Notes: generated from the sequence alone by a model not told the origin. A DNA stretch of 64,000 bases from Klebsiella terrigena (GCF_006539725.1 NZ_BJNO01000012.1:95593-159592), one strand, 5' to 3'. Numbered from the stretch's first letter, positions 10,875-20,802 are shown. Numbers and translations: made by a program.

Positions 10875-12152
10875 ATGATGACCGTGATTGAACCACCATC
10901 TGCGCTTTCCAGTCCACAGCGCCGTAACCAGGTCCTGCTGATGTTTTATCTGCCCGGGCAGCCGGTCACCCCCGAGCGGCTTAGCGCGATCAACTTTGTT
11001 GATGAGGCGACGGCCCGGCAGGATATCGCGGAGACGGGACGTGACATTCAGCGTTACCACCGGCTGACCCTCGCGTCGCAGGTGGACGGCAGCTATCGGA
11101 TTGAAGGCGCCGCAATCGATCAACGCCTGTGCCTGCTGCACGGCTTACGCCGGGCACTGCGCCTGTGTCCGCATTTTATCAGCCACCATTTTACCCCGGC
11201 ATTAAAAACGCAGCTTAAACTGCAGGGCGTTGCGCGCACCTTATATGACGACACCAATCTGCAGGCGCTGGTCAACCGCTGCGCCCGGACGCTTAACCGC
11301 CAGTTTGACTGTCGGGATATTCACTTCCTGCGCCTCTATCTGCAGTACTGCCTGCTTCAGCATCATCTCGGGCAGACGCCGACCTTTACCGAAGATCAGC
11401 AGCGCTGGACCCAGGAGGCGGCGGAGTCAATACTGGCTGCTGAGATTATCCGCCACTGGCAGCGTCGGGTCGCCACCGCGCCGCACGCGGGCGAGCAGCT
11501 GTTTCTGACCCTGCTGTTCATGCTGCTCAAAACGCCCGATCCTATCCGCGATGGCCACCAGCAGGACCGCCGCCTGCACCTGGCCATCTCCGGCCTGATC
11601 CACCGTTTCCAGGATTTATCCGGCCGGCCGTTTAGCGACGATCAAGGGCTGAGCGACCAGCTCTATATTCATCTCTCCCAGGCGCTGAACCGCAGCGTGT
11701 TCGCGATCGGTATCGATAATGCGCTGCCGGAGGAGATGAGCCGCCTCTATCCGCGCCTGATGCGCACCACCAAAACGGCGCTGGAGGAGTTTGAGAGCGC
11801 CTACAGGGTTCGCTTTAATCAGGAGGAAGTGGGGCTGATTGCGGTAATTTTTGGCGCATGGCTGATGCAGAAAAGCGAGCTGCACGAGAAGCAGGTGGTG
11901 CTGCTGACCCACGACAATCCCGAGCTCGAGCAGGCTCTTGAGCTGCAGCTGCGCGAGCTGACCCTGCTGCCGCTCAATATCAAATATCAGAACGTTCACG
12001 CCTTTCAAAAGGAAGGCGCGCCGAAGGGCGTGGCGCTGGTGGTGACCCCTTATGCTACGGCGCTGCCGCTGTTTTCACCGCCGCTGTTTCACGCTGAGGA
12101 GATGTTCAGCGATCACCAGCGGCAGCATATTTGTCAAATGCTCGAGGACTAG
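10875..12152 (+). CDS. csiE: Stationary-phase-inducible PRD-domain protein CsiE
   Basis: Protein of 425 residues matching E. coli CsiE over its whole length (PQRRNQVLL near the start, FAIGIDNALPEE around residue 275, LPLFSPPLF at the end). It resembles transcriptional antiterminators, with two PTS-regulation-like domains in the middle, but its biochemical role is not established. E. coli csiE is induced on carbon starvation under sigma-S and cAMP-CRP. It ends 4 bases inside the convergent hcaT. Confidence 0.92.
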   Translation: MMTVIEPPSALSSPQRRNQVLLMFYLPGQPVTPERLSAINFVDEATARQDIAETGRDIQRYHRLTLASQVDGSYRIEGAAIDQRLCLLHGLRRALRLCPHFISHHFTPALKTQLKLQGVARTLYDDTNLQALVNRCARTLNRQFDCRDIHFLRLYLQYCLLQHHLGQTPTFTEDQQRWTQEAAESILAAEIIRHWQRRVATAPHAGEQLFLTLLFMLLKTPDPIRDGHQQDRRLHLAISGLIHRFQDLSGRPFSDDQGLSDQLYIHLSQALNRSVFAIGIDNALPEEMSRLYPRLMRTTKTALEEFESAYRVRFNQEEVGLIAVIFGAWLMQKSELHEKQVVLLTHDNPELEQALELQLRELTLLPLNIKYQNVHAFQKEGAPKGVALVVTPYATALPLFSPPLFHAEEMFSDHQRQHICQMLED

Positions 12153-13282
12153 GATACCGCCTTCGGCCTCAGCACCAGTGCCGGCAGGGCAACCAGCGCC
12201 ATCACCCAGAACACGCCCTGGTGCAGATGCTGGTAGAGGAAGCCGGCAAATACCGTCATTACCGCAATGCTGCCCCCCATCGCCACCGCGGAGTAGATCG
12301 CCTGCAGACGAATCACCTCCCCGCCCTGACGCGCCGAAATATAGCGCATCGCCGCAAGGTGACATACCGTAAAGGTGCCGCAGTGCAGGATCTGCGCGAC
12401 AATGAGCCACGGCAGCTCGGTGGTCCAGCCCATCAGCGTCCAGCGAACCAGCCCGCAAACGGCGGAGAGCAGCAGCAGATCCCGCGCGCTGAAGCGGCTA
12501 AAGGCTTTTTTGCTCAGCGCAAAGATAACCACCTCCGCAACCACCCCCAGCGACCACAGATAGCCGATCGCCGAAGCGGAATAGCCCGCCTCCTGCCAGT
12601 AAATCGCGCTGAAGCCATAGTAGGCGGCATGGGCGCCCTGCAGCAGGCAGACGCAGGCGAGAAAGCGCCAGCTTTGGCGCACCAGCTTCAGCCATGCCGG
12701 GAGCCCGGCCGCCTGCTGGTGGCGAACTTCCCCCTGCGGCATCACCGAGGGTTTAAGCAGCATTCCCAGCAACATGGAAGCGATGCCGAGGCTTAGCAGC
12801 ACCAGGATTGCCCGATAATCAAACAGGCTGACCAGCTTGCCGGTCAGCGCGGAGCCGATCACAAACGCCACCGAACCCCACAGGCGCACGCGCCCGTAGT
12901 CCATGGTTATCTGCTTTTGCCAGGTATTTGCCAGCGCATCGGTCAGCGGTACCAGCGGAGAGAAGAACAGATTGAAGCCGACCATCACCGCCATCAGCCA
13001 GGCGACGCGGCTATCGGCCCAAAAGCCAAGGACAAACAGCAGGGTCAGCAGCGCCAGCACCCGCAGGGCAGAAATAAGCCGGGAGGGATCGCTCACCCGT
13101 GGCGCAATCAGCAGACTGCCGAGAAAGCGCGCCACCAGCCCGGCGCCGAGCAGCATACCGATCGTTTCCGGCGTCAGCCCCGCGCCTGCCAGCCAGACGC
13201 TCCAGAACGGCAGAAAGATGCCGTAGCTAAAGAAGTAGGTAAAGTAACTAAGCGCCAGCCAGCGCGTGGAGTGCAAGACCAT
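12149..13282 (-). CDS. hcaT: Major facilitator HcaT (3-phenylpropionate transporter family)
   Basis: MFS permease of 377 residues of the LacY/HcaT group with about twelve hydrophobic segments. The N-terminus (STRWLALSYFTYFFSYG, then PFWSVWL) and APRVSDPSRLISALRVLALL are close to E. coli HcaT, the putative 3-phenylpropionate permease. The hcaR-hcaEFCBD catabolic genes that normally follow are absent here; the next gene belongs to the yph locus. The substrate is therefore uncertain. Its end overlaps csiE by 4 bases. Confidence 0.88.
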   Translation of the reverse strand: MVLHSTRWLALSYFTYFFSYGIFLPFWSVWLAGAGLTPETIGMLLGAGLVARFLGSLLIAPRVSDPSRLISALRVLALLTLLFVLGFWADSRVAWLMAVMVGFNLFFSPLVPLTDALANTWQKQITMDYGRVRLWGSVAFVIGSALTGKLVSLFDYRAILVLLSLGIASMLLGMLLKPSVMPQGEVRHQQAAGLPAWLKLVRQSWRFLACVCLLQGAHAAYYGFSAIYWQEAGYSASAIGYLWSLGVVAEVVIFALSKKAFSRFSARDLLLLSAVCGLVRWTLMGWTTELPWLIVAQILHCGTFTVCHLAAMRYISARQGGEVIRLQAIYSAVAMGGSIAVMTVFAGFLYQHLHQGVFWVMALVALPALVLRPKAVS

Positions 13283-13320
13283 GATTTCCTCCCGAATGGA
13301 GGCGACAGTCTGGCGACAAA

Positions 13321-13342
13321 CCTCGGCGGGCGCAAGCCGAGG
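13321..13342 (-). terminator. Hairpin at the end of the yphB-containing operon
   Basis: Stem CCTCGGC/GCCGAGG with an 8-base loop, followed on the minus strand by TTTGT. It lies between the yphB stop and the hcaT start, where an operon terminator is expected. The T-run is short. Confidence 0.5.
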
Positions 13343-13369
13343 ATTTAGGTATAACCCGCTGAATCTGGC

Positions 13370-14197
13370 CTATTTAACCGCGATTTTTAGCGACCATGAA
13401 ACCCTATCCCCTGGGCCTAATACCACCAGACCAGGCTGCCCGTCCACGTTGTGAGCGTTTACAGGATGACTTTGCGGCTCAAGGCAGACAAACGGTTCAC
13501 CCGACATACGGAACAGCATAAGCCACGGTGTTTGCGATGAAATTGTGACAGACATCACTTCTCGCTGAATGACAGCCGTGCCGTTCCAGCCGGAATAGCA
13601 GACGTTCAGCCAGCTATCCTCTCCACAGGCGGGCTGCGTGAAATCGCCGCCCTCCGGCAGCTCGCCGCGCCAGCTAAGCGGCAAGTGCAAGTCGCCCTCA
13701 GGCCAGTGGCCGCTCGCCTGAAACTGCATCCGGCTTAGCCTGTCGAAGGCAAAAAAGGGGTGAAAGCCGCCGCCGTAGAGCATCGGCTCGTCGCCGAAGT
13801 GGGTAACGGTCAGGGAGGCGAGAAGCTCCCCCTGCCGTAGCTCGTAGCGGATCTGCGCGCGATAGTCGAATCCGCAGGCGTGGCGGCTATGCAGCTGCAG
13901 CACACAGCGTTCTGCGCAGCGTTCGATGACCTCCCATGCGCTGAGCCAGCCGTCGCCGTGGAGAAAAAAACGCGCGTCCGCCTGATGATTCGGCAGGATG
14001 ATTTCGCGCCCCCGAAAGGAGAAGCGGTTGCCGGCCACCCGGTTTGCCAGCGGCACCATCGGAAACAGGCCGCCGGCAGGATTTTCATGCAACACCGGGG
14101 TTTGATGCCGGCGGGAGAACAGGCTTTGCACCTTGCCACCCTGCGGATCGACGCGCATCCGTAGATGCGCGTTTTCCAGAATGAAGCTGTCCGCCAT
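13370..14197 (-). CDS. yphB: Aldose 1-epimerase-like protein (YphB-related)
   Basis: Galactose-mutarotase-fold protein of 275 residues, probably interconverting anomers of the sugar handled by this locus. The typical early segment ANRVAGNRFSFRGRE, the LHGDGWL motif, GGFHPFFAF (active-site histidine) and the C-terminal VCLEPQSHPVNAHN (likely catalytic Glu) are present. The start at 14197 gives a 1-base TAATG overlap with the sugar permease gene and the usual family N-terminus, so the two are coupled. The substrate is unknown. Confidence 0.85.
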   Translation of the reverse strand: MADSFILENAHLRMRVDPQGGKVQSLFSRRHQTPVLHENPAGGLFPMVPLANRVAGNRFSFRGREIILPNHQADARFFLHGDGWLSAWEVIERCAERCVLQLHSRHACGFDYRAQIRYELRQGELLASLTVTHFGDEPMLYGGGFHPFFAFDRLSRMQFQASGHWPEGDLHLPLSWRGELPEGGDFTQPACGEDSWLNVCYSGWNGTAVIQREVMSVTISSQTPWLMLFRMSGEPFVCLEPQSHPVNAHNVDGQPGLVVLGPGDRVSWSLKIAVK

Positions 14198-15633
14198 TAG
14201 CGCGTCTGCTCCTGTTTCAGCGCCTGCCTGCCGGCATGACGCTGCGCCAGCTGCTCTTCCAGCGCCTCCAGCGTAACGCCTTTGGTTTCCGGAACGTTGC
14301 GCAGAATGTACAGATACCCCGCCGCGCATATAACCCCGTACAGCAGGAAGCTGCCCGACGCGCCCAGCCCGGCATTAAGCAGCGGGAAGGTATAGGTTAA
14401 CAGGAAGCAGGCCACCCACAGCGCCAGCGTACCCAGCGACATCGCCAGCCCGCGCACGCGGTTAGGGAAAATTTCCGATAACAGTACCCAGGTCACCGGC
14501 GCCAGCGTCAGCGCGTAAATAGCGATCGCCGCCAGCACCAGAATCAGCACCGGTAATCCCAGGATCCCCAGACCGTAGGCCGCAGCGATCAGCGCATAGA
14601 TGATGGTCAGCCCGGCGGCACCGAGCAGCATCAGCCTGCGGCGACCAATCCTGTCGACCAGCGGAAGCGCGGCGATGGTAAAGATCAGGTTGATAAGCCC
14701 GGTCGCCACGATCGACTTCAGCGTGCTGTTAATGTCAAATCCGGCGGAGGCGAAAATCTCCTGCGCGTAGTTGAAAATAACGTTAATACCGCACCACTGC
14801 TGGAACATTGCCAGCACCATACCCATCACAATGATCGGGCGAACTTTGGGCTGCCACAGCGCGGACCAGGAGACTTTTTGCGTGTCTTTGCTGAGGGTTT
14901 GCTCGATATCCCTGATGGTTTCATCGGCGTAGCGCTGATTGCCGATGCGCATCAGCATCTGGTGCGCACGCTGGCTTTTCCCCACGCGAACCAGCCAGCG
15001 CGGCGACTCGGGAACGAAAAACATCAGGATCAGGAACGCCAGCGCGGGCACGACGCCGGAACCAAACATCCAGCGCCAGCCTACCTGCCCGTTCCAGCTG
15101 GCGCTGATCTCTGCCAGCGTAGCGCTAGTGGCCACCGGCTTTGCGATCGCCAGGTTAACCAGCTGCGCCGCCAGAACGCCAATAACAATCGTCAGCTGAT
15201 TCACCGCCACAAAGCGTCCGCGCTGCGCGGCGGGACTTATCTCGGCGATATACATCGGGCTTAGCGCAGAAGCCAGCCCGATACCCAGTCCACCAACGAT
15301 ACGCCACGCCACGAACAGATCGAAACTGCCGGCGAGCGCCGTGCCCCAGGCCGAGAGCGTAAACAGCGCCGCGGCGATGATGAGCGGAATTTTGCGGCCA
15401 AACTTATCCGCGCACCATCCGGAAGCCAGCGCCCCGAAAACGCAGCCAACCAGCGCTGAACTCATCGCCCAGCCGGACTGCGCCGGGTCGGTAATGGAAA
15501 AATAGGCTTCATAAAACGGCTTCGCGCCGCCGATCACCACCCAGTCATAGCCAAACAGTAAACCACCGCAGGCGGCAACCAGACAGATCGTCCAGACGTA
15601 GCCCATTTTCAAATGTGTCTGCGCGTTATTCAT
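14197..15633 (-). CDS. Sugar porter family MFS transporter
   Basis: Proton-coupled sugar permease of 478 residues in the XylE/GalP/AraE sugar-porter family, with twelve membrane segments. Signatures: GGLLFGYDWVVIGG in helix 1, DKFGRK between helices 2 and 3, PESPRWLVRVGK before the central loop, DRIGRRR in the second half and VPETKGVTLEALEEQ at the end. It replaces the YphDEF ABC transporter found in the E. coli yph locus. It is flanked by yphG upstream and yphB downstream on the same strand. Confidence 0.9.
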   Translation of the reverse strand: MNNAQTHLKMGYVWTICLVAACGGLLFGYDWVVIGGAKPFYEAYFSITDPAQSGWAMSSALVGCVFGALASGWCADKFGRKIPLIIAAALFTLSAWGTALAGSFDLFVAWRIVGGLGIGLASALSPMYIAEISPAAQRGRFVAVNQLTIVIGVLAAQLVNLAIAKPVATSATLAEISASWNGQVGWRWMFGSGVVPALAFLILMFFVPESPRWLVRVGKSQRAHQMLMRIGNQRYADETIRDIEQTLSKDTQKVSWSALWQPKVRPIIVMGMVLAMFQQWCGINVIFNYAQEIFASAGFDINSTLKSIVATGLINLIFTIAALPLVDRIGRRRLMLLGAAGLTIIYALIAAAYGLGILGLPVLILVLAAIAIYALTLAPVTWVLLSEIFPNRVRGLAMSLGTLALWVACFLLTYTFPLLNAGLGASGSFLLYGVICAAGYLYILRNVPETKGVTLEALEEQLAQRHAGRQALKQEQTR

Positions 15634-15673
15634 AAGGATTCCTCTTTCAGGGAAACGCAGGGAACAGTAGGGT

Positions 15674-15692
15674 TGGCGGGCGCGAGCCCGCC
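15674..15692 (-). terminator. GC-rich hairpin between yphG and the sugar permease gene
   Basis: Stem GGCGGGC/GCCCGCC with a short loop in the 68-base gap between two co-directional genes, without a T-run. It may partly attenuate transcription or protect the yphG 3' end. Confidence 0.4.
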
Positions 15693-15701
15693 GGTTGAGG
15701 T

Positions 15702-18700
15702 TCAGGAAAAAATGCCGCTTTGCAGGGCATGGTCGATCAGATGCGCCTTATCGTGGGCGGGGTTGATGACCAGCAGCTGCTGAATCGCTTGCCGGTAGTC
15801 AGCCATATTCCCCAGCCCGAGGTATCCCAGCGCCTCAATAAACAGGCAGTGCTGCCGGTGCTGCTGCGCCGCCGGGACGTCGAGCACCACCAGGTCAGGC
15901 AGCGAGACGGCGAAGAAATCGGCGTCCGGGACGTCGTCACGATGGCGTCGGGCCCAGTCGATGAAATTGTGGAAATGGCGGTCCGCCTGCTGCACGTCGC
16001 CGCTCTTGCGCAGCGCCATTCCCTGCCAGAAGAGATAATCGGCGGGCTGATCGTTGTAGTAGCGACCGGCATCCAGCGACGCACCTCCCAGGCTCGCGCG
16101 CTGGTAACAGGCTGCGGCGCGCTGGGTCTCTCCCGCCTGCGCGGCACAGTAGGCCAGCAAATACCAGATATCGTTATCCGTCTGCCCCGGAAGCCTTCCC
16201 TCTCCGAGGTTTAGGGGATAGCGCAGCGCCTCCTCCAGCCGCTGCGTCGCCGCAGAGTACGCCCGGCCATCAATCGCCTGTAAGGCAACGTGCAGCTGGT
16301 TAAGCAGATATTGCCCCGTCACCTTGCCCTCCCCGCCTTCCCAGGGATGGAATTTTCGCGTACGGAGAATATCTGCGGCCTCGGCATAGTGCCCGCTGCT
16401 GTTCCACAGGCTGAGCAACTCGGCGGTGAGATCGTCCCGCTTCAGCACCACGGCGCGATGCGCCTGCAGATCGCGTAATCGATCGCCAACCGGCGCGCCG
16501 GTCAGCTTATTGAGATAGTCGAGCTCGAAGCGAAAGCGCGCATTCTGCGGTTCAATGTCCACCGCTCGCTGCAGGCTGGCCAGCGCCTGGGAAAGATCCT
16601 GCCGCTTATTCCACGCGTAGACGCCAAGCAGGCGATGGGCCGGCGCGTAGTCAGGATCTTTTGCCAGCACGTCACGCCAGCAGATTACGGCATCCTCGTA
16701 GCGGCGCTTGCTATACCAGAAGCAGCCCAGCAGATAGCGGGCAAACGCGCTCTCTTCCAGCCGCTGCAGCATCCAGACTTCATCCAGCGTGTTGGGGAAG
16801 CGGACCCGCAGGGCGTGACCGCGCTGCGCCGAGGCGATGAACTGCTGGCGCTCGTCGGCGTCGTCACTTAGCGCGGCGCGCCACAGCATAGGCAGCGCCT
16901 CCTGAGAATCCAGTAGCGCCAGCAGCGCCTGTGCAGACGACGGCTGTCCGATAGAGAGCAGCCACCCCGCCAGCAGGCTGGCGTTGGCACCTCTGCGGCC
17001 GGTGACGCGCAGCAGGTTTTCCCGGGATTCATGATCCTGGCTAATCATCCAGCGCACGCAGTGCAGCGGATAGCTCAGCGGATACTGCCCGAGGCAGCGG
17101 ACGATATAATCCTGCGCCTCATCGCCGCGCCCTAATTTCGCCAGCGCCAGCGCCTTCAGGCCCATCGCGAGGTGGTTGGTGGCATTAAATTGCAGGCTGA
17201 TGTCGACTTTTTCCAGCGCATCGGCAACCTCGCCGCGCTTCATCGCCAGCCGGGCCAGCGACCAGTAGGCCGCATCGCGGCAGCTGCCGCTCCATGAGGC
17301 TTTGTAATAGCTATCCCAGGCGCCAGCTTCATCCCCCTGCCTTTCCAGAGCGCTGGCGAGAAGCATGCTGGCCTCGCCGTCGCGCGGATTTTTATTCAGC
17401 CGATGGGCGCGCTGCAGCGCGGAGCGGGCGCACTGCTCCGCCAGCGGCCAGTCGGCGCCGTTGAGCGCCAGGGTGCCAAGGGCGACGTTATTTCGGTAAT
17501 CCTCGGGATCAATCGCAATAGCCCGACGGTAGTAGTCTCCGGCGTAGCGGCTGGCGTGGTTATACTGCTCAAGATGCTGGCCAATGAAATAGAGTTCATC
17601 GCCGTTGTCGATGTCGTCCGGCAGCGCCGGCGCGGTTGCCGGCTCCGGTAACGGGGTCTGCTGGGCGAGATGCTCCTGATAATGCAGCAGCGGCTGGCCC
17701 TCGGCGCTTTTCGCCCGCAGGGTCAAGCGCGAAGCGCCGTTTTCCGCTAGCGCGTGCTGCCAGCTTTCACCCGGCTGCAGGGTTAGCTGGGTTTCATAGA
17801 GCGGCTGATTATCCGCGCTCAGCTCCAGTACGATATTTTCCAGCGGCGCAATCGCATAGACTCCCAGCCGCAGCAGTCCCTCTTCACGAACCAGCTTTAG
17901 CGCCAGGCGGGTATTCGCATTTTGCACCATTCCCAACTCGCTATACGGCAGGAAGTTTTGGACAAAAATTTTCTCTTCATAGGGCGCAAGCCAGGTGAAA
18001 TCCGGCTGGTTATCGGTAAAGACGCCGGTCATCAGCTCGATATAGGGGCCATTCGCGTCGGTCAGATTGCGATCCCAGGCCTGGCCGAAATCGCCATAAC
18101 CCCAGCTCCACTGCTTTTTACCCGGCGAGATATGGTGATCGGCGACGTGCAGCAGTCCGCCTCGTTCATCGTGATGGTAGGCACCGACAAAATCATATGC
18201 TGATTTCTCTGCCATATAGGAGGTCGGTACAGGGACATTCTTATAGCGGGAGATATCCACGCCCGCGCTGTAGTCCACTTTATAGTAGGTGCCGGTGGCG
18301 ATGGGGAAGGCAGAAACGTCGCGCTTGCCGTGATCGAACACGGCGGTAACGTCAGGTGGGAACACGCTCTGGTGGGCATCTCCGCCCTTCACCGCCGGGT
18401 TGGCCCACCATAAGAAGTGGCGCGGCGTGGCGTTGCCGTTAAAGACCTTGCCGGTAATTTCAATCAGCGCGCGGTCGGGGTAAAGGGTAAAGCCGGCCAT
18501 AACCTGCAGCCCGCGCATGGGCTCGGCTTCGCCCATCCATACGGTTTGCACGCCGCCTTCCCCCTGCTGGATGGTAAAATCGACGGGCATAAAGGTTGTC
18601 GGACGATGGTGCTGCGGCCAGTTAAACTCGATCCCGCCGGATATCCACGGCCCGAGCAGGCCGACCAGCGCCGGTTTTACCACTTCGTTGTAGTAGACGA

Positions 18701-18977
18701 AATCGCGCTGCTTAACTTTATCGTAGGCGCGATGGATGCGGCCGCCGAGCTCCGGCAGAAGCATAACGCGAATGAAATCATTCTCCATCCACACCGCCCG
18801 ATAGTCGCGCATCTCCCGCTCGCCGGTTAAGGTATCAACCACGCCATAGGGGTACACGCTGCCGGAGGAACCCTGATAGACCCGCTTTTCGAGGAACATC
18901 GGGTTAGGATCCTCCGCTCCCGTCGTCCACGTCGGGAGTGTAATCGTTTCCTGCCAGACCTTAACCGAACCGTGCAT
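15702..18977 (-). CDS. yphG: DUF5107 and TPR-repeat protein YphG
   Basis: Very large soluble protein of 1091 residues, no signal peptide. The first roughly 350 residues are a DUF5107 domain (ends of strands such as MFLEKRVYQGSSGSVYPYG, LPELGGRIHRAYD, FNWPQHHRPTTF), with a mutarotase-like beta-sandwich look. The rest, from about residue 450, is a long run of tetratricopeptide-like helical repeats (for example DYRNNVALGTLALN, YAPAHRLLGVYAWN). Function is not established; its sugar-locus context suggests glycoside or polysaccharide handling. The ATG at 18977 is chosen over a GTG at 18989 because GGAG precedes it at 6 bases. It is divergent from yphH. Confidence 0.9.
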   Translation of the reverse strand: MHGSVKVWQETITLPTWTTGAEDPNPMFLEKRVYQGSSGSVYPYGVVDTLTGEREMRDYRAVWMENDFIRVMLLPELGGRIHRAYDKVKQRDFVYYNEVVKPALVGLLGPWISGGIEFNWPQHHRPTTFMPVDFTIQQGEGGVQTVWMGEAEPMRGLQVMAGFTLYPDRALIEITGKVFNGNATPRHFLWWANPAVKGGDAHQSVFPPDVTAVFDHGKRDVSAFPIATGTYYKVDYSAGVDISRYKNVPVPTSYMAEKSAYDFVGAYHHDERGGLLHVADHHISPGKKQWSWGYGDFGQAWDRNLTDANGPYIELMTGVFTDNQPDFTWLAPYEEKIFVQNFLPYSELGMVQNANTRLALKLVREEGLLRLGVYAIAPLENIVLELSADNQPLYETQLTLQPGESWQHALAENGASRLTLRAKSAEGQPLLHYQEHLAQQTPLPEPATAPALPDDIDNGDELYFIGQHLEQYNHASRYAGDYYRRAIAIDPEDYRNNVALGTLALNGADWPLAEQCARSALQRAHRLNKNPRDGEASMLLASALERQGDEAGAWDSYYKASWSGSCRDAAYWSLARLAMKRGEVADALEKVDISLQFNATNHLAMGLKALALAKLGRGDEAQDYIVRCLGQYPLSYPLHCVRWMISQDHESRENLLRVTGRRGANASLLAGWLLSIGQPSSAQALLALLDSQEALPMLWRAALSDDADERQQFIASAQRGHALRVRFPNTLDEVWMLQRLEESAFARYLLGCFWYSKRRYEDAVICWRDVLAKDPDYAPAHRLLGVYAWNKRQDLSQALASLQRAVDIEPQNARFRFELDYLNKLTGAPVGDRLRDLQAHRAVVLKRDDLTAELLSLWNSSGHYAEAADILRTRKFHPWEGGEGKVTGQYLLNQLHVALQAIDGRAYSAATQRLEEALRYPLNLGEGRLPGQTDNDIWYLLAYCAAQAGETQRAAACYQRASLGGASLDAGRYYNDQPADYLFWQGMALRKSGDVQQADRHFHNFIDWARRHRDDVPDADFFAVSLPDLVVLDVPAAQQHRQHCLFIEALGYLGLGNMADYRQAIQQLLVINPAHDKAHLIDHALQSGIFS

Positions 18978-19090
18978 AGCGCTCTCCACTAAAAGTAATT
19001 AAGTAAAAACCTGATGGAGGCGAGTTTATAATCTTGAATAGCGGTTAAAATGCGCAATGCTCACGCAATATAGTTAAGGGAGTTAAGTGT
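18978..19090. promoter_or_regulatory. Divergent yphG/yphH control region
   Basis: AT-rich 113-base gap between the divergent yphG and yphH genes, where promoters for both and the YphH operator are expected. It has paired GTTAAGG/GTTAAG direct repeats near 19070-19090, but no perfect long palindrome, so the operator is not assigned. Confidence 0.4.
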
Positions 19091-20284
19091 ATGCAGCTAA
19101 CCGGGTTCAACAACGTTCGGGTCAGGCAGGCCAACAAATCAATCTTTCTGGCCTGTTTGTGGCGGGAAAAGCAGCTCAGCAAATCGCAGCTCGCTCAGCT
19201 CAGCGGGCTTTCCATTCCGGCGGTGAGCAACATACTCGACGAGCTGCTCAGCGAAGGCCTCATCAGCCACTCCGCGGAAAAAATGAGCAATCGGGGCGTC
19301 AATAGCGGTAGCTTTCAGATCCCGCTCCACGGTGCCTGGACGCTATGCATGAACATCACCCCCACCAGCATTGAGTACCATCTCGCCGACGCTCGCCTGC
19401 TGGCCGTCGACGCGCACCAGCATATTCGTATCGATGCGCCGACGCCTCAGGCTTTGCTGGCGGCGATTATCGACTGCTGGCGCCGCGTCCACCGCCGCTA
19501 TCCGCAGCATAAAATCAACATCGCGCTGGGTGTTCACGGGCAGGTAGATCCGGTAACCGGCGTTTCGCAAACCATGCCGCAGGCGCGCTGGAAAACGCCT
19601 GTCGAACTCAAATACTTACTTGAGGAAGAGCTCGGCGTTCAGGTCAGGGTCGATAATGACTGCGCCATGCTGGCGCTGGCCGAAAAATGGCAGAACAGCG
19701 CCGCGCCGCAGGATTTTTGCGTGATCAACGTCGATTACGGTATTGGTTCATCGTTTGTTATTAACGATCAGATCTACCGCGGAAGCCTCTACGGTAGCGG
19801 CCAGATTGGCCATACGATCGTCAATCCTGATGGCTCAGCCTGCGACTGCGGGCGCTATGGCTGTCTGGAAACCATCGCCTCGCTCAGCGCGTTGAAAAAG
19901 CAGGCTCGGGTGTGGCTAAAAACCCAGCCGGAGGCGCAGCCCTCCCCTGAAAAACTCACCACCGAGTCGCTTATTGCGGCCTGGGAACAGGGCGACGTGC
20001 ATATCCGCGCCTGGGTTGAACGCTCCGCCAACGCCATTGGCCTGAGCCTGTATAACTTCCTCAATCTGCTCAATATTAATCAGATATGGCTCTATGGCCG
20101 CAGCTGCGCTTTTGGCGAGCAGTGGCTAAACACCATTGTTAAACAAACCAGCTTTAACCCCTTTGACCACGGCGACGCTCCGCGCGCGCACGCTACCCAA
20201 ATTAGCTTCGGTCGGCTCACGCGTCCGCAGCAGCTGCTGGGCATTGGCTATCTGTACGTGGAGGAGGCGCTGGAGAAAATTTAG
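19091..20284 (+). CDS. yphH: ROK-family transcriptional repressor YphH
   Basis: NagC/XylR-type regulator of 397 residues. The N-terminal winged helix-turn-helix covers about residues 10-65 ([21 protein letters not shown]). The ROK sugar-binding domain follows, with the zinc motif [10 protein letters not shown] around residue 255 and [12 protein letters not shown] before it. It is divergent from yphG, so it probably represses the yphG-permease-yphB operon until the sugar binds. Close to E. coli YphH over its length. Confidence 0.92.
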   Translation: MQLTGFNNVRVRQANKSIFLACLWREKQLSKSQLAQLSGLSIPAVSNILDELLSEGLISHSAEKMSNRGVNSGSFQIPLHGAWTLCMNITPTSIEYHLADARLLAVDAHQHIRIDAPTPQALLAAIIDCWRRVHRRYPQHKINIALGVHGQVDPVTGVSQTMPQARWKTPVELKYLLEEELGVQVRVDNDCAMLALAEKWQNSAAPQDFCVINVDYGIGSSFVINDQIYRGSLYGSGQIGHTIVNPDGSACDCGRYGCLETIASLSALKKQARVWLKTQPEAQPSPEKLTTESLIAAWEQGDVHIRAWVERSANAIGLSLYNFLNLLNINQIWLYGRSCAFGEQWLNTIVKQTSFNPFDHGDAPRAHATQISFGRLTRPQQLLGIGYLYVEEALEKI

Positions 20285-20361
20285 GCGCCGGTCTCAATTC
20301 GTGGCGGGGAGCAAAATTGTGTATTACGTTTAAAGAACACGTCTTTCATAAGGTGCTGGTT

Positions 20362-20784
20362 ATGAACGCATTACGCTATTTTGATTTTGGTTCCTCACGC
20401 CACGTCCTGCTCCTGATTGCGCGAATTGCCGTCGTGCTGCTGTTTATCATCTTTGGCTACCCCAAGCTGATGGGGTTTAGCGGCACCGTGCAATATATGG
20501 CGTCATCCGGCGCGCCGCTGCCGACGCTGGCGGCGATTATCGCTATCGTGATGGAGGTTCCGGCGGCGATCCTGATTATTCTCGGCTTCTTCACGCGTCC
20601 GCTGGCGGTCATTTTTATTTTTTATACGCTGGGTACGGCGGTTATTGGCCACCACTACTGGGATATGTCCGGCGATGCGGTGCTGCCGAATATGATTAAC
20701 TTCTATAAAAACGTCAGCATTGCCGGCGCCTTCCTGCTGCTGGCGATAGTGGGCCCGGGCGCCATCTCCCTCGACCGCCGTTAA
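20362..20784 (+). CDS. yphA: DoxX-family inner-membrane protein YphA
   Basis: Small membrane protein of 140 residues with four hydrophobic helices. DoxX family; almost identical to E. coli YphA ([42 protein letters not shown]). Function unknown; some DoxX proteins act in redox stress. The ATG at 20362 follows an AGGTG ribosome site. It ends at a bidirectional terminator facing glyA. Confidence 0.92.
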   Translation: MNALRYFDFGSSRHVLLLIARIAVVLLFIIFGYPKLMGFSGTVQYMASSGAPLPTLAAIIAIVMEVPAAILIILGFFTRPLAVIFIFYTLGTAVIGHHYWDMSGDAVLPNMINFYKNVSIAGAFLLLAIVGPGAISLDRR

Positions 20785-20802
20785 TCATCGGACAACGGAC
20801 GT

